Assembly (NCBI RefSeq): GCF_902635505.1
Contig: NC_045428.1
Coordinates: 217,366,301 to 217,430,300, forward strand
Direction: 5' to 3'
Source: Sarcophilus harrisii
Taxonomy: Eukaryota > Chordata > Mammalia > Dasyuromorphia > Dasyuridae
DNA: 64,000 nucleotides
Below the pieces are notes generated by a model. That model had not been told where the DNA came from, searched no databases, and saw nothing but the letters and a program-made list of their open reading frames with translations. Shown here piece after piece: positions 1 to 10,975 of the stretch. The position numbers and the translations under genes are program-made. The first letter of the stretch is position 1, and each line of letters opens with the position of its first letter.

Positions 1-385
1 TGGGGAGATTTATGCATATGATGCATATGATTCAAAGCTGGGTAGGTTAGCTAAGATATTGAATTGCAAAAATGAAAGCCTATTAAAGAACTTGACAGGT
101 TAGAAGGATGGGTAAAATCAAACAAGATAAAAATAGTCTCTCATAAATAGAATATAAGATTTTTGAGGGTAAGGACTGCTTTCTTTTTGGTCTTTCTTTT
201 AGTAGAATCTAGCTCAGTGCCTAATGTATACTAGATACTTAAAATGTTTTTTGTATGAAATTAATTTAAAATTTACTAGGGATCAATTTTAATGATTATA
301 CTTGCTTTAACAAATAATTGCATAATCTAAAATACCATTAATAGAAGCATAGTGTTCAGAATGCTTTTCTCTGTGCTGATGAAGG

Positions 386-387
<2 letters not shown>

Positions 388-420
<33 letters not shown>
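388..420. repeat. (TG)n microsatellite
   Basis: Uninterrupted TG dinucleotides of about 33 bases. They run into an AT-rich stretch that begins the first copy of the direct repeat seen again near 2418. Confidence 0.97.
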
Positions 421-426
<6 letters not shown>

Positions 427-530
427 AGCCAGAGCACATATATGGAAGTAAGGAATACATATGTATTAAGGTATATAAATGAAGAAACAAATAAGAAACA
501 CTTGTGGCCCTAATAAGAGAAGCAATTATG
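421..530. repeat. Direct repeat copy 1, unclassified
   Basis: About 105 bases that recur at 2415-2520 in the same orientation, roughly 80-85% alike by eye. Shared blocks include 'ccagagcacat', 'aaataagaaacacttgt' and 'gccctaataa'. I do not recognise the family. It may be an interspersed repeat or a local duplication. Confidence 0.8.
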
Positions 531-839
531 CTCTTTTCTGGGTGCCACAATTTAGAAAGGTTATTAAAAAAAAAAGAACAGTGACTAGAAGGGTGAAATG
601 AGGGTTAGAATCCATGCCTTCTGATGATTAAGGGAAGGAAAATGGGAATTTGCCCCAGAGGACAGAATAAGGAGCAATGGGTAGAAATTGTTGTTACAAT
701 TTTTATTGCTTGAAGAAAAAGAAATAACAAAACATCTTCATAATAAATGGAACTATCCAAAATTCAAATGAGCTGATGTGAAGTAAGGAGCTCCTTCCCA
801 GAGTCTCTTCAAGCAGAGACTAGATAGACATGTTAAATT

Positions 840-890
840 AACAAGCATTTATTAAGTATGTCCTACGTGCCAGGTCCTGTGCTTTAAAAA
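840..890 (-). repeat. L2 3' end fragment
   Basis: The + strand reads 'aagcatttattaagt...gtgccaggtcctgtgct', the reverse complement of the L2 (CR1-clade LINE) 3' terminus. Only about 50 bases remain. Confidence 0.75.
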
Positions 891-919
891 CATTTCTTGT
901 CAGAATAAAAAAAAAAGTA

Positions 920-1112
920 GCTAGTATTTATTGTTGCTTTAAGATTTGTAAAACACTATCAAATATCTTATTTTATTCTCTTAGCAATTCTGAAAGGTAA
1001 GTGCTTTTATTATCCCATTTTACACATGAGGAAAATGAGACACAGAAGTTAAACAACTTTTCTTGGATCACACAATTAGAAAGCATTGATCTCGGTCCAA
1101 ATCTCTAAACAT
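920..1112 (-). repeat. MIR-like SINE
   Basis: Reverse-complement MIR order: tail part ('agtatttattgt...aaaacactatcaaatatct'), then 'cattttacacatgaggaaa', then 'ggatcacacaattagaaagc'. Old and diverged. Confidence 0.75.
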
Positions 1113-1120
1113 TGTGTCAC

Positions 1121-2040
1121 CTCGTTGTTGGCATATAGTGTAGGAATTTTTGGTCATGTATGGATGGGACTGTATGATTTCTGAGATCTCATCTAAAGCT
1201 GGGATTTTGAGATTCTAGACATGTACAGGAAGAAAGGAGTGAGTGAAATAAATATGTTCTACATCAGGAAACTCTTGCACCACAGTGTATTGTGGCTGTT
1301 AAAAACAACTTCTAGTTCCCTGTGTAAGAGTCTGTGGAAAGACTCTATTTTCAACTTGTTCTTTTTTTACTGCTCCGCCCCCCCCCCCCCCCCCCATCAC
1401 ATGACTTATGAGAAAGCCTTGGTTTCAGGCCAGTTTCAAACTAAAGACAAAATAGTTCTGAATCTTCATTTGGGTGTTTCACTTATGATAGTAAATATTA
1501 AGAGGGAAATGAAGATGAACAATTACTTTTGGCATGTAGCTGTGGATCACAGATATTATAAAAATTGCTTCCATTGTCCAACTACTGAAATCATGAGAAA
1601 ATGCTCAGAATAGATGGAATTTATTACACCTCCCTCCCTTACCTAGCATTCACTAAAAGAAGTTCAGGACTTGTATTTTTCTTTTAAAAGCATGATTATA
1701 TCATTCCCCCCCCCCAAAAAAAAAACCCCATAGAGCCAGAGAGAGCATACTAGAAATAATGCTAAATTTTTTATAATAATTTAATATATTTAATAATATA
1801 ATAATTATAATAATTAATTTTTTACAATATTATAGAAAATGCAGTTTAAAAAAAGTTCTACTTTACAGATGTTTTCTAATCTTCAGCTCTTGCCTAGAGT
1901 GTACTGGTGGGAAAATAAAAGTAAATGATGGGACTGGAAAGTCTATGAACATAATTTCAGATGAAAAAAAGACTATAATTTCCAAGTCAAAGATAACGTT
2001 TGGCTGAATTGCTGTATTTTAGCCTAGAACATTTGCTTGT
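1121..2040. other. No recognisable gene or repeat
   Basis: I see nothing assignable here apart from a poly-C run (1378-1395), mixed C and A runs near 1707-1726 and an AT-only stretch at about 1765-1830. A 130-codon + frame at 1221-1613 crosses the poly-C run. Its composition is unlike a real protein and it has no familiar motif. Confidence 0.6.
1378..1395. repeat. Poly-C tract
   Basis: An 18-base run of C, so poly-G on the other strand. Such runs are length-unstable and can form G-quadruplex structures on the G strand. Confidence 0.95.
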
Positions 2041-2100
2041 TATCACCCACCTCCACTATTGTATTAGTCTCCTAACTCATCTTTCAACCTCCAAATTTTT
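2040..2100 (+). repeat. Short L2 coding remnant
   Basis: The 'cctccactattgtattagtctcctaac' region resembles the C-terminal end of the L2 reverse-transcriptase frame, read on +. It is a very short piece. Confidence 0.4.
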
Positions 2101-2414
2101 TAGTCTTCTTTTTGTCTTTCTCATGTATGTGTAACACCTGGGGCCATCTCTCAATTTGTGGAGCGATGCCCCAGGAGATGGCCATAGCATAATTAAGGTA
2201 CTGTGTAGGTCTATATCTCTTAAACCATGTTTTACCTAAATAAGTAGCCAGAGATCATATTTGTTTCAGACATTAATGTAATGCCATAACAAGAAAAACT
2301 GCAGTGAAAACTTTCCTTCATAAATTTGACACACATTCTCCCACATATACATAGTGCATTATGGGAAAAGTCTGCATGTTCAAGGAATACAATTGGAAAG
2401 GCATATAATAGGAA

Positions 2415-2520
2415 ACGTGTGCATCCAGAGCACATGTATGGAAGGAGGGATACACATATATAAGGGTGTATAAATGAAGAAGCAAATAAGAAACACTTGT
2501 AGCCCTAATAAAAAAAGATG
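2415..2520. repeat. Direct repeat copy 2, unclassified
   Basis: Second copy of the 421-530 repeat, same orientation, about 2.0 kb away. It abuts the 3' end of the minus-strand L1 that starts near 2495. Confidence 0.8.
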
Positions 2521-2670
2521 ATTATACATAAAACTGCCTATCTATCATAGACAACTTGCTATTTCTTTTAAATATATGATGTAGTTATCATGCAAATTTC
2601 TATTTTTTTTTGTTTTTTTTCTTTTTTCTTGCCCCAACCTTAAAGGTGGCTACCATTAGCCATTACACAT

Positions 2671-2709
<39 letters not shown>

Positions 2710-3112
2710 CAAAATTATTCTATACACACTTCTATTTATCATTTCTTTCTTTGGGTGCACATCATAAAAGTCCTTTATAGTTAATTTGGGCATTTATAAT
2801 AGTCAAAATGACTTATTCACTTTAAGTAATTCTTAAAACAATATTTCTGTTACTGCACATAATGTTCTCTTCATTCTGCTCATTCCACTCTTCATTATTT
2901 CTTGTCAAGTCTTTCCATAATTTTCTAAATTCATTGAGCTTATTGTTTTTTATAGCACAGTAGTATTCCCTCACAACCATATATCACAACTTGTTCAGCC
3001 ATTACACCATTGATGAACATCCCTGCAATTTCCAGGTCTTTACCATAGCAAAGAAAACTTATATATTTAGACTTTTTGTATATTTGGAAAAGCTTTCTCA
3101 GCTTCATATACC
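2495..3112 (-). mobile_element. L1 3' untranslated region, 5'-truncated
   Basis: Reads on the minus strand like the 3' end of an older marsupial L1. Landmarks on + are 'acaacttgctatttc', 'tttctttgggtgcac', 'gtctttccataattttc', 'tagcacagtagtattcc' and 'cttgttcagccatta'. A GT microsatellite (2674-2706) sits inside. No coding region remains. Confidence 0.8.
2674..2706. repeat. (TG)n microsatellite
   Basis: About 33 bases of pure TG inside the L1 3' UTR, where related copies as I recall them carry a short GT/AT-rich stretch. Probable in-place expansion. Confidence 0.97.
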
Positions 3113-3134
3113 AAGATTTTTAGAATAAAGAACA

Positions 3135-4830
3135 TGTCAAGTTAATAATCATTTATTAAGTGCTTATTATGTGACAGTCATTGTCCTAAGTGCTGGGAAT
3201 AAAGACAAAGCAGTTCTTGCCCTCAAGAAGCATTCAATCTAAAGGGGACTATTACATTCAAACAACAAAGAGGAGCTAATTTATTCCTATACTATCTCCA
3301 TCTTTACTCTATCTCACAGAGTGTCCCCATGAGATCATATCACAGATAGTTGGGAACAAAGTGAAAAGAAAGGAAGTGGAGTCACTAATTGTAAAAGTCA
3401 TTCTCAAGGTATTAAGCTACAAAAAGGAGGAGAGATATAGTATGATAACTAGCAGGAATGGGTGGATCAATTAATGTCTTTTTGAAAGTGAGAGAGATTG
3501 GGCTTGTTTGGGCAGCAGGGAAGCAGCCAGTAGAGAGGAGCGACTGAAGAATTGCAAGATTATGGGATGATAGGGGTGGGGGTGGGGCAAATATTTGGAG
3601 ATCAAGTAGAATGTATTTGTAGAGGAATTTGCCTTGGCTGCCACTTCAAGTGAGAAAAGGGTCAAGTTGAAGATAATAGGGGAAGAAATGTGAGTGGTAT
3701 GAGATGAGGAAGAGGGACAAAAGGGAGGGGGACTCTTGCTAAATGTCCTCAAATTTCAGTGAATTATGATGTAAAGTTTTCAACTGAGAGGGTATGGGGA
3801 GAGAAGCCATGAGAGGTTTGAGAAGAGATAAAAAGGTTAGAAAAAGTTGCCTTGGTGGGGGTGATACTGAATCATTAGGGAGGTTTAAAATAATTGCTTT
3901 AATAGGATAGGGACCCAGGTTACAGGCTTATAGACAATAGACTTATTAGCATAGGTTAATCATTTTCTCAAGCATTATTTAGGAGCATTGAATAAAAAAA
4001 GGGCAGAAAATATTGGCAGTAATTCAAGGATAATGATGCTTGGACTATCTTAACAATAGAATAAGGGGGCAATGAATTAAGAAAAGAGGAGAGTGTAGAG
4101 TAGAATTGGTTCAAGATAGAAAGGCAGGGAATTATAGCCTGTGAAAGAGTGATAGCCTAGGAAAGAACAGAGAGGTGGTAGGATTGGTGGTCAAGATGAT
4201 AATGGTGCATCTAATGAGGGACCACAAAGCAAAGGAAGATATAAAATGACAGTAAATTGTTATCAGATAAAAGAATTTGAGAGTTCACAAAGGTGGAAAT
4301 ATGTTGTGATACAGGAGCAACCTGCCAATGACTGCTGGAGGTCTAACTCAGACCTGTAGAATGGATCTCTTCATGTGAGAGGTTGTTGTTGTTGTTGTTG
4401 TTGTTGATGATGATGATGATGATACAAGGAGACTGAGAAGCAGTTGTGTTCTTTGACTTCTTGCCTCCAATTTATTTCATACCCAATCCACAAGGAACAT
4501 CTCAGTAAAGGTTGCTTTGCAACTCCTTCAAGTGTTATGATTCACAGCTGTGGAGGCTCTTGGAGAAATGACCTGCCCCTTCACTTAGGCATGGTCCTTA
4601 ACAGAAGTAGAACACATATGATAACAAGATTATAATTATGAATATCTCTTTGTGTGTATAAGTTCAAGTGGAACAAATAGTTCATGGGAAACAAATACAT
4701 TAAGAAACTGAGAAATTGGGGCATTTGAGGGATTATCAATATGTATTTTGAAATCTTTTAGTATGAAGGAAACTAGGGATGAGAGAAAGACTATGAGTCA
4801 AGCACTAAACTCATTGTGGAAGGAATGTAA
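3135..4830 (-). mobile_element. L2 (CR1-clade LINE) remnant, internally deleted
   Basis: 3135-3265 is the reverse complement of the L2 3' end ('catttattaagtgcttattatg', then 'ttgccctcaagaagc'). After a short join, 3370-3760 matches upstream L2 coding sequence ('aggagagatatagtatgataac', 'gcagcagggaagcagcc'), and 4700-4830 resembles the endonuclease part ('gggattatcaatatgt', 'gagtcaagcactaaactca'). Most of the reverse-transcriptase region is missing, and 3770-4700 is only loosely assignable. Very old. Confidence 0.65.
4383..4423. repeat. (TTG)n then (ATG)n compound microsatellite
   Basis: Eight TTG units change directly into about six ATG units. It lies inside the presumed L2 remnant. Confidence 0.95.
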
Positions 4831-4834
4831 AATG

Positions 4835-6170
4835 GATGATTTTGATTATATTAAATTAAATTTTTTATTTGCATAAACAAAATGTACAATATAGCCAAAA
4901 TTAGAAGGAAAGCAGAGAAGTGGCAGGAAATTTTATAGGAAGTATCTCTGATAAATGCTTGATTTCTCTAATATAGATTTCAGTCAAATTTATGACTATA
5001 AGTTGTTTTTCAACTGATAAATTGTCAAATGATATGAACAACCATTTCCCAGAAGAAAAAAAATCAAACTATATGTAGCTTTATATAACTTTACATATAC
5101 TTTTAGATAGTCATATCAAAACATGCTCTAAATCACTATTGATTAAGAAAGTACAAATTAAAACAACTTTGAGTTATCACCTCACATCAGATTGGGCAAT
5201 AAGGCAGAAAAGGAAAATGGTAAATATTGGAAGGGATGTGGGAAAATTGGGACACTGACGCATTGTTGATATAAGTGAACTTTCTTTACAAATTTTTTTT
5301 GGAGACAATTGGAGTTAAGTGATTTGCCCAATGTCACATATCTAGGAAGTGGTAAGTATCTGAGGCTAGATTTGAATTCAGGTCCTCCTGACTGCAGGGT
5401 TGTTGCTCTATCCACTGTGCCATCTAGCTGCCCCTGATTTGATAATTCTTGAGAGCAATTTGGAGCTATGCCAAAAGGGCTTTAAATCTGTGCATATTTT
5501 TGACCCAACAATACAACTACTAGGTCTGTATCCCAAAGAGATTTTAAAAGGGGATAAGTACATTATTTGTAAGTATAGCAAGTAAATACAATTTTTTTTT
5601 GGAATGACAAAGAATTGAAATTGAGGGTTTGCTCATTAATTGGGGAATGACTGAACAAATTGTGGTATATGGTTTTGATGAAATACTTTTGCACAGTAAG
5701 AAATAATTATAGGATGCTTTCAGAAAAACTTGGAAAAACTTATATGAACTGATACAGAATGAAGTGATCAAAACCTGGAGAACATTGTACACAGTAATAA
5801 TTGTAAAATGGTCAACAGTGAATTATTTAGCTATTCTCAAAAATACAATAATCTGAGAAAATTCCAAAGGACTCATGATGAAAAATGATATCCAAATCCA
5901 GAAAAAGAAATAATGGAATCTAAACGAATCATATCTTTTTAAAAACTTTATCTTTATTTGTTTTTGTTTTCTTTTAGAAAGTGACTAATATGGAATTTGT
6001 TTTGTAGAACTGCACATGTATAATATATATCAAATTTCTTGGTGTCTCAGGAAAGGGAGATTTTAAGGAAGGAGGGAAAGAATTTAGAACTCAAATAAAA
6101 AAAAACAAACAATGTTAAAATAGCTTTTACATATAATTGAAAAAAAATTATTGAAAAATAAACAAATAAA
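4835..6170 (+). mobile_element. L1 ORF2 end and 3' UTR, interrupted by a SINE
   Basis: Starts in the ORF2 C-terminal region ('gatgattttgattat', 'caaaattagaaggaaagc') and continues into the marsupial L1 3' region: 'tctgtatcccaaagagat', 'gagagcaatttggagctatg', 'ggggaatgactgaacaaatt', 'gagaacattgtacacagtaa', ending in A-rich DNA near 6170. A minus-strand SINE interrupts it at about 5293-5434. No long frame survives. Confidence 0.8.
5293..5434 (-). repeat. tRNA-derived marsupial SINE (WSINE1-like), nested in L1
   Basis: Poly-T (the SINE A-tail), then 'gtgatttgcccaatgtcaca', 'tttgaattcaggtcctcctg', and the tRNA-like head 'tccactgtgccatctagctg' at the right end. It splits an L1 that continues on both sides, so it is younger than that L1. 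I could not define a clean target duplication. Confidence 0.9.
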
Positions 6171-6399
6171 TCCCTTTGTAACCTGTCCTTTAAAAGAATA
6201 CAATCAGGAGTAGTGAAAGAGTCCTTACTGTTGCCCCCACCCTGAATCCAACAGAAATCCTTAATCATGGGCTTCACCTTTATTTCTTTTTCAGGGAGAT
6301 TTGGGTCTCAGCTCTTTGTCAGAGCAATGATAGGGCTGATCTTGTCCCCAACTCACTTTGCCCAAACCTGCCTCCAGGCCAATCTCTACAGAAATACTT

Positions 6400-6925
6400 A
6401 ATCATTCACTGACAGAAAGGTCAACATGCTTTGTAACTATGCCAACTGGTTTAAACATAATGCTGAAATCAACCTAAAAGAAATTAGTACCAATAGGATG
6501 CAAAACAGGATAATGGATTGCAAATCACCAAAGGAACTTCCCCAAAGTGCTGCCTGCACACTTTCTTTGCCTTGCTATCCTTTGGTTATGCTCGTTATGA
6601 TATTATTCCCATGTATCAATTTCTCCTCCCTACCCCCAGTGGACTTTTCTGTATGAATTCTGGTTAATTGCATATACAGTTATATCAAGGTCTTAGGACC
6701 TCCCCATATTAGCAAACTCCTCTGTAACTCCTAAATTTACATATCTTCTGATGTAATTAGCAAACTTTATAAAAATCCTTGTCTTTACTGGACTGCTGAT
6801 TCCGTTAGGAAATCAGCCTGCTCACTGAGTGCATAAATCTCATTAAAACATCTTTGCTTGGGTTGGAGACTGAGTCTCAATTCTTTCAGAGACAACACTG
6901 TGACATACCCCTGTTACCTCAACAT
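6400..6925 (+). mobile_element. Probable solo LTR of an endogenous retrovirus (ERV1-like)
   Basis: The layout fits U3-R-U5: a TATA-like 'ctttataaaaatcc' near 6760, an AATAAA-like poly-A region near 6830-6850, then a short T/C-rich U5 ending 'cagagacaaca' at about 6897. The left end is not resolved and no target duplication was found. No gag, pol or env is attached. It is fossil sequence. The class is an inference from overall look only. Confidence 0.5.
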
Positions 6926-6986
6926 TAACATGTTGTAGTTCCATGTTTTACTCAATTTCTACATCATCCTCCCTTTTTTTTTGCAT

Positions 6987-7163
6987 TTTAAAAATTATTA
7001 TTATTATTTTCTGAGGCAATTGGGGTTAAATAACTTGCCCAGGGTCACATAGCTAGGAAGTATTAAGTGTCTTGAGGCCATATTTGAACTACGGTCCTCC
7101 TGACTTCAAGGCTGATGCTCTATCCATTGTGCCATCTAGAGGCCTCTTTTTTTAAAAATTATT
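6987..7163 (-). repeat. tRNA-derived SINE with 13-bp target duplication, in an L1 tail
   Basis: The SINE body is about 7000-7150 on the minus strand: 'gaggcaattggggttaaataac', 'cttgcccagggtcacatagc', 'tctatccattgtgccatcta'. It is flanked by an exact 13-base repeat, 'tttaaaaattatt', at 6987-6999 and 7151-7163. The insertion lies in the A-rich 3' end of the minus-strand L1 that follows. Confidence 0.9.
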
Positions 7164-7675
7164 TTTAAAGCTTTTTATTTTCAAAATATATGCATAGACA
7201 GTTTTCAACATTTACCTTTGCAAAACTTTGTGTTCCAAATTTTTTTCTCTCTCCCTTCCCCCCACATTTTCCCCCATATGGCAAGCAATCCAATATATGT
7301 TAAACACGTGCAATTCTTCTATACATATTTTCACAATTATCATGCTGCAAGAAAAATAAGATCAAAAAGGGAAAAGATGAGAAAGAAACCAAAATGCAAC
7401 CCAACAACAACAAAAAAGTGAAAATACTATGTTGTGATACACACTCAGTTTTCACAGTTCTCTCACTGGGTGCAGATGGCTCTCTCCATCACAAGACCAT
7501 TGCTTGAGTCACTTCATTATTGAAAAGAGCCATGTCCATCAGAATTGATCATTGTATTATTTTGTTTTTGCTACTATGTATGATGTTCTTTTTGTTCTAC
7601 TCATTTTATTTAGCATCAGTTCATATAAGTTTCTACAGGCCTTTCTAAAATCACAGGATTCTCTTTCTTAAGTGT
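7145..7675 (-). mobile_element. L1 3' UTR, 5'-truncated
   Basis: Reverse complement of a marsupial L1 3' end: 'aaagctttttattttcaaaa', 'atccaatatatgttaaac', 'tactatgttgtgataca', 'tcagaattgatcattg', 'tagcatcagttcatataag'. Better preserved than most L1 pieces here. No coding part. Confidence 0.85.
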
Positions 7676-7689
7676 TGAGTCATTTTCCT

Positions 7690-8330
7690 TTTTTTCCCTT
7701 GGGCAGTATTTATTCATAAATACCTGAACTTTCCTAGAAATGGAGGCTATATTTCTTTCTGACATTGTTGTTTTTCTTGTTAATTTATCTGTTTATATTC
7801 AAGGTCTTTGAATTTTCTCTTTCTCACATCTTTAGTACTTTCAGTCATCCCTCTAACTTATTTTCCTTTTCATTAACTTTTTGACTTCCTTTCCCTGATG
7901 ATGATTTGGCTTAGATCTCAAAGAGTCCCAGTCTCTTTCCACATTGCAATTCATTGTTTACCAGATTAGTTTTCTACTCCATTTGACTTTTTGTTTATCA
8001 GAACTAGCCATAATTTGATGCTGGATTGTTTTTTAGAATGCTGCACAGCTTCCCTCACTCATATGATGTTCTGTCTTGATGCCTTGTCTCATTCTCTCTT
8101 TTTCTCAGTTCTCTGGCCTGGCACCAGCAGTTCAAAAACTGTTTTCCTCCGTACTGGCAGTTAAGTACTTTGCAGCACTAGTGCTTTTCAGTTGCCATTC
8201 TTCCCAGGCTTTTAATCTTAAAGGGCTGTGGTCAACCTGGCTGTCAAGGCTTAAGCAAACTTCCATACTCTGGAACTGAGTCTCCATGGCACTGGGAAAA
8301 AGGAGGGATGACCAGGTACAGGAATGGATG
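7690..8330. other. No recognisable gene or repeat
   Basis: Unassigned sequence. Short overlapping frames occur on both strands near 8076-8365, but none has a known motif. Confidence 0.5.

Positions 8331-8333
<3 letters not shown>

Positions 8334-8366
<33 letters not shown>
8334..8366. repeat. (CA)n microsatellite
   Basis: About 33 bases of pure CA. Confidence 0.97.
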
Positions 8367-8367
<1 letters not shown>

Positions 8368-8774
8368 TTATGTTTTGTCTTTGGATCTAGTCATGCTTCC
8401 ATGATACTGGTAGTGTTCAAGTAAGATTGTGGCACAGTAAGCTCAAGGTCAATTAGTGTTAGTTACTGTGGTTTTTAAAACCATATGTTGTATTTTTGAT
8501 GTCCTAGATCATGAAGAAAGATGAAATTGCTTTAAGTTCTGTTTTGAAGAAATTTAAAGGTCATAGGGATAAGAGAAAATACAGTCTTCCATCTGGTTGC
8601 TAATGTGAGTTTCATCAAGCTTTTAAAGCCCAGATCAAATACAGGCATTTGAAAATTGTTAAAACTTGCAGCCTTTTCCTTGTTTATTCATAACTATTTA
8701 GATCAGTTGTAAACTGGAAAATAGGAAAATATTCTCATAATGACTAAGAGATTATTCACAATTTCATTAGATTA

Positions 8775-8945
8775 CACAGATTCAGAGTTGAAAACCAGAG
8801 ATCATCTATTCTAATCTCCTCTTAAAAATAAGAAAACTGAGATCCACAGATATTCAGTAATTTCCCAGAATTACAAAAGAAGTAAGTTCAAAGCTGGAAT
8901 TTAAATCAAAACTCTTTGACTCATTATCTAATGGGTTTTCCATGT
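8775..8945 (-). repeat. MIR-like or CR1-like short repeat
   Basis: Reads 'gagatcatctattctaatc', 'aataagaaaactgagatcc', 'ttcagtaatttcccagaatta', 'ggaatttaaatcaaaactc'. This is the usual order of a reversed MIR-type core. Diverged. Confidence 0.65.
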
Positions 8946-9214
8946 TTCCCCCATCCTTGTTTCACTTTCTTTGATGTTTAGTTTATGATATATATTTCAA
9001 GCTCCTGGTCTGGCAAAATGATCTTTATTTTACTTTTAAAAAAAGTGTTTATTTTTTACCGCTGTCTTGTGTTAGGGCTGATTTTTTTTTCTTTTCTTGG
9101 TATACAGAAATACCTGGAGATGTATGTGGCTTCTCCTTCTTTACTCTCCTAGATGTTTAGAGAAGTAAGTCTGGATAATTTCAATAATAGTGATATATGA
9201 AATAACTCTAAAAA

Positions 9215-9440
9215 TTTCAAAGTTCTTTATTTACATATATAATATTCCTTGGCCTTTTGAAAGTGTTCTGCATAGATCATATTATTTTACCTTTATTCAA
9301 TTCTCTGAACTAAGTGCTATAATTTTCAGCATCCTTGTTTTACCAATGAGAAAATGAGGCTCAGAAAGATTAAGTGAGTCAATTATGGATACACAGCTAC
9401 TACTAAGTATTCAAATCGAGGTCTGATCCTAAATCAAGAA
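9215..9440 (-). repeat. MIR-like SINE
   Basis: Reverse-complement MIR order: 'ttttaccaatgagaaaatgag', 'gctcagaaagattaagtgag', 'gatacacagctactactaag'. Confidence 0.75.
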
Positions 9441-9889
9441 CATATATAGTTACAGTTATAGGGATAATTGGATGGCAAACAGAAACACAATTGGGAAAAA
9501 ATGAAATAATACTCTTTCCTGAATTTTTAAATGCTGGGGTTATCACGTTGCCAAAGTTCTCTGGGAAAGAAAGCATACACTGATAAATCCCCATGAGCCA
9601 ACAAGAGAGAGATCTATTTGGAAGATTCAAGGAAAGATAATTTCTCATATCTCTGGGAAACCAACATTGTGTAAGAACTGAGGCTGTGGGAATCACAATA
9701 TTAAAAAAAACATCTTCAGAAACTGAGTTACTCTGATTTAGAGATGCATTTTGAGTTCTCTAGTCACTCTCATAAGATGTACATGCTGAAATAATCTTCC
9801 CTTACAAGCCATGATAAACTAAGCAAAACAAACAAGTAAACAAAACAACAAAACAACTCAAAACCTTTTTCTTTGAGAAAAGAAATTAA

Positions 9890-10399
9890 TGCCATCTAGT
9901 GGGATATAAGGAAAACTGCAGGTTGAGAAATGGGAAAGACATGATCTCATACAGAAGAGTCTTCTGGTGCCCACGTGTTGAAGTCTACTGAGAACTTTGA
10001 GAAGAACAAAACATGATTGTCATGGATAATAGCAAATAAAGAGCATCTAATAAAAATGGTAATAAATAGGAATGCAAAGAGAGCTTGTGACATGGAGCAG
10101 AGGCAAGAGCTATTTGCCAAATCTGGAGGCAAGAACCTCAAGAAAAAAACACAAAACAAAGTTGCCAAGAGTATCAGAGAAAGTATATCTATGGGGAAAA
10201 GTAACTCCTCATTTACCCATGTTAGATTTCTACCCTTGGTACTATAAGCAACCAAGATTGTATAGTTCCTAGTGATAGTGCTGCTTATTGACAGATTTTT
10301 GATGTGTCTCACAAGTTTCCCTCAATCCCTAAATAAAACTATATGTGCTTTGACTCTTTCGAGTCTCTTTGCTTTTAAGGGGACTTTGTGACTACAACA
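9890..10399 (+). mobile_element. Possible ERV LTR, 3' half clearest
   Basis: Near the right end 'ccctaaataaaactatatg' supplies an AATAAA signal (about 10332). A short T/C-rich stretch of about 60 bases then ends in 'gtgactacaaca' at 10399, as an R-U5 would. The left border is a guess, and no internal retroviral sequence follows: the next bases soon become a microsatellite. Fossil; family unknown. Confidence 0.4.
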
Positions 10400-10409
10400 T
10401 GGCAGCCTG

Positions 10410-10410
<1 letters not shown>

Positions 10411-10473
<63 letters not shown>
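10411..10473. repeat. (TG)n/(AG)n compound microsatellite
   Basis: About 28 bases of TG pass directly into about 35 bases of AG, with no break. Confidence 0.97.
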
Positions 10474-10477
<4 letters not shown>

Positions 10478-10799
10478 AATTTAAAAAATATTTATTGAAC
10501 TAAATACAAAAAAAAGAGAAAAAACAAAATAGAAAAAGGACAAAAAAAGGAAAATAAAAACCAAGACATTATCATGTGCTCAGCAGAACATCAGGGAGCA
10601 GTCAAAATATATAATAATAAATTTCCATTTCAAGAAAGCATATATAACAATAGAAGAAATTATATTTATGGGTGTCCATCTTTTCTTTGCTTCCTTGTAG
10701 ATTATTCTTTTGTTCTCTCTTACATAGTTTTTATTTTATTCTTTCCTTTTTCTTTCATCTTTCTTCCCCCTCCCCCCCCAACTCCCTCAAGCAGGTTAC

Positions 10800-10975
10800 A
10801 TTTAAGCACAGATATATTTATATATACATACATACATACATATACACGCACACATATACACACATTCAATCCTCATTCACAGATCCCCACCCCCACAAAA
10901 ATACACACACACATACATATGTAGACCTACATTAGATACTCACATACATATATAAATACGTATTCATTTACCCAT
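10800..10975. repeat. CA/TA-rich cryptic simple sequence
   Basis: Interrupted 'catacatacatac', 'acacacacatacatat' and similar units. It lies within the presumed L1 3' UTR and accounts for the His/Thr/Tyr-rich spurious frames here. Confidence 0.85.

Noticed and set aside
1221-1613. 130-codon plus-strand frame
   Set aside because: It crosses a poly-C run, has no domain-like pattern, and its composition follows the local DNA. It is most likely chance.
10574-10935. Two overlapping frames with His/Thr/Tyr repeats
   Set aside because: They are translations of CA/TA-rich DNA in an L1 3' UTR.
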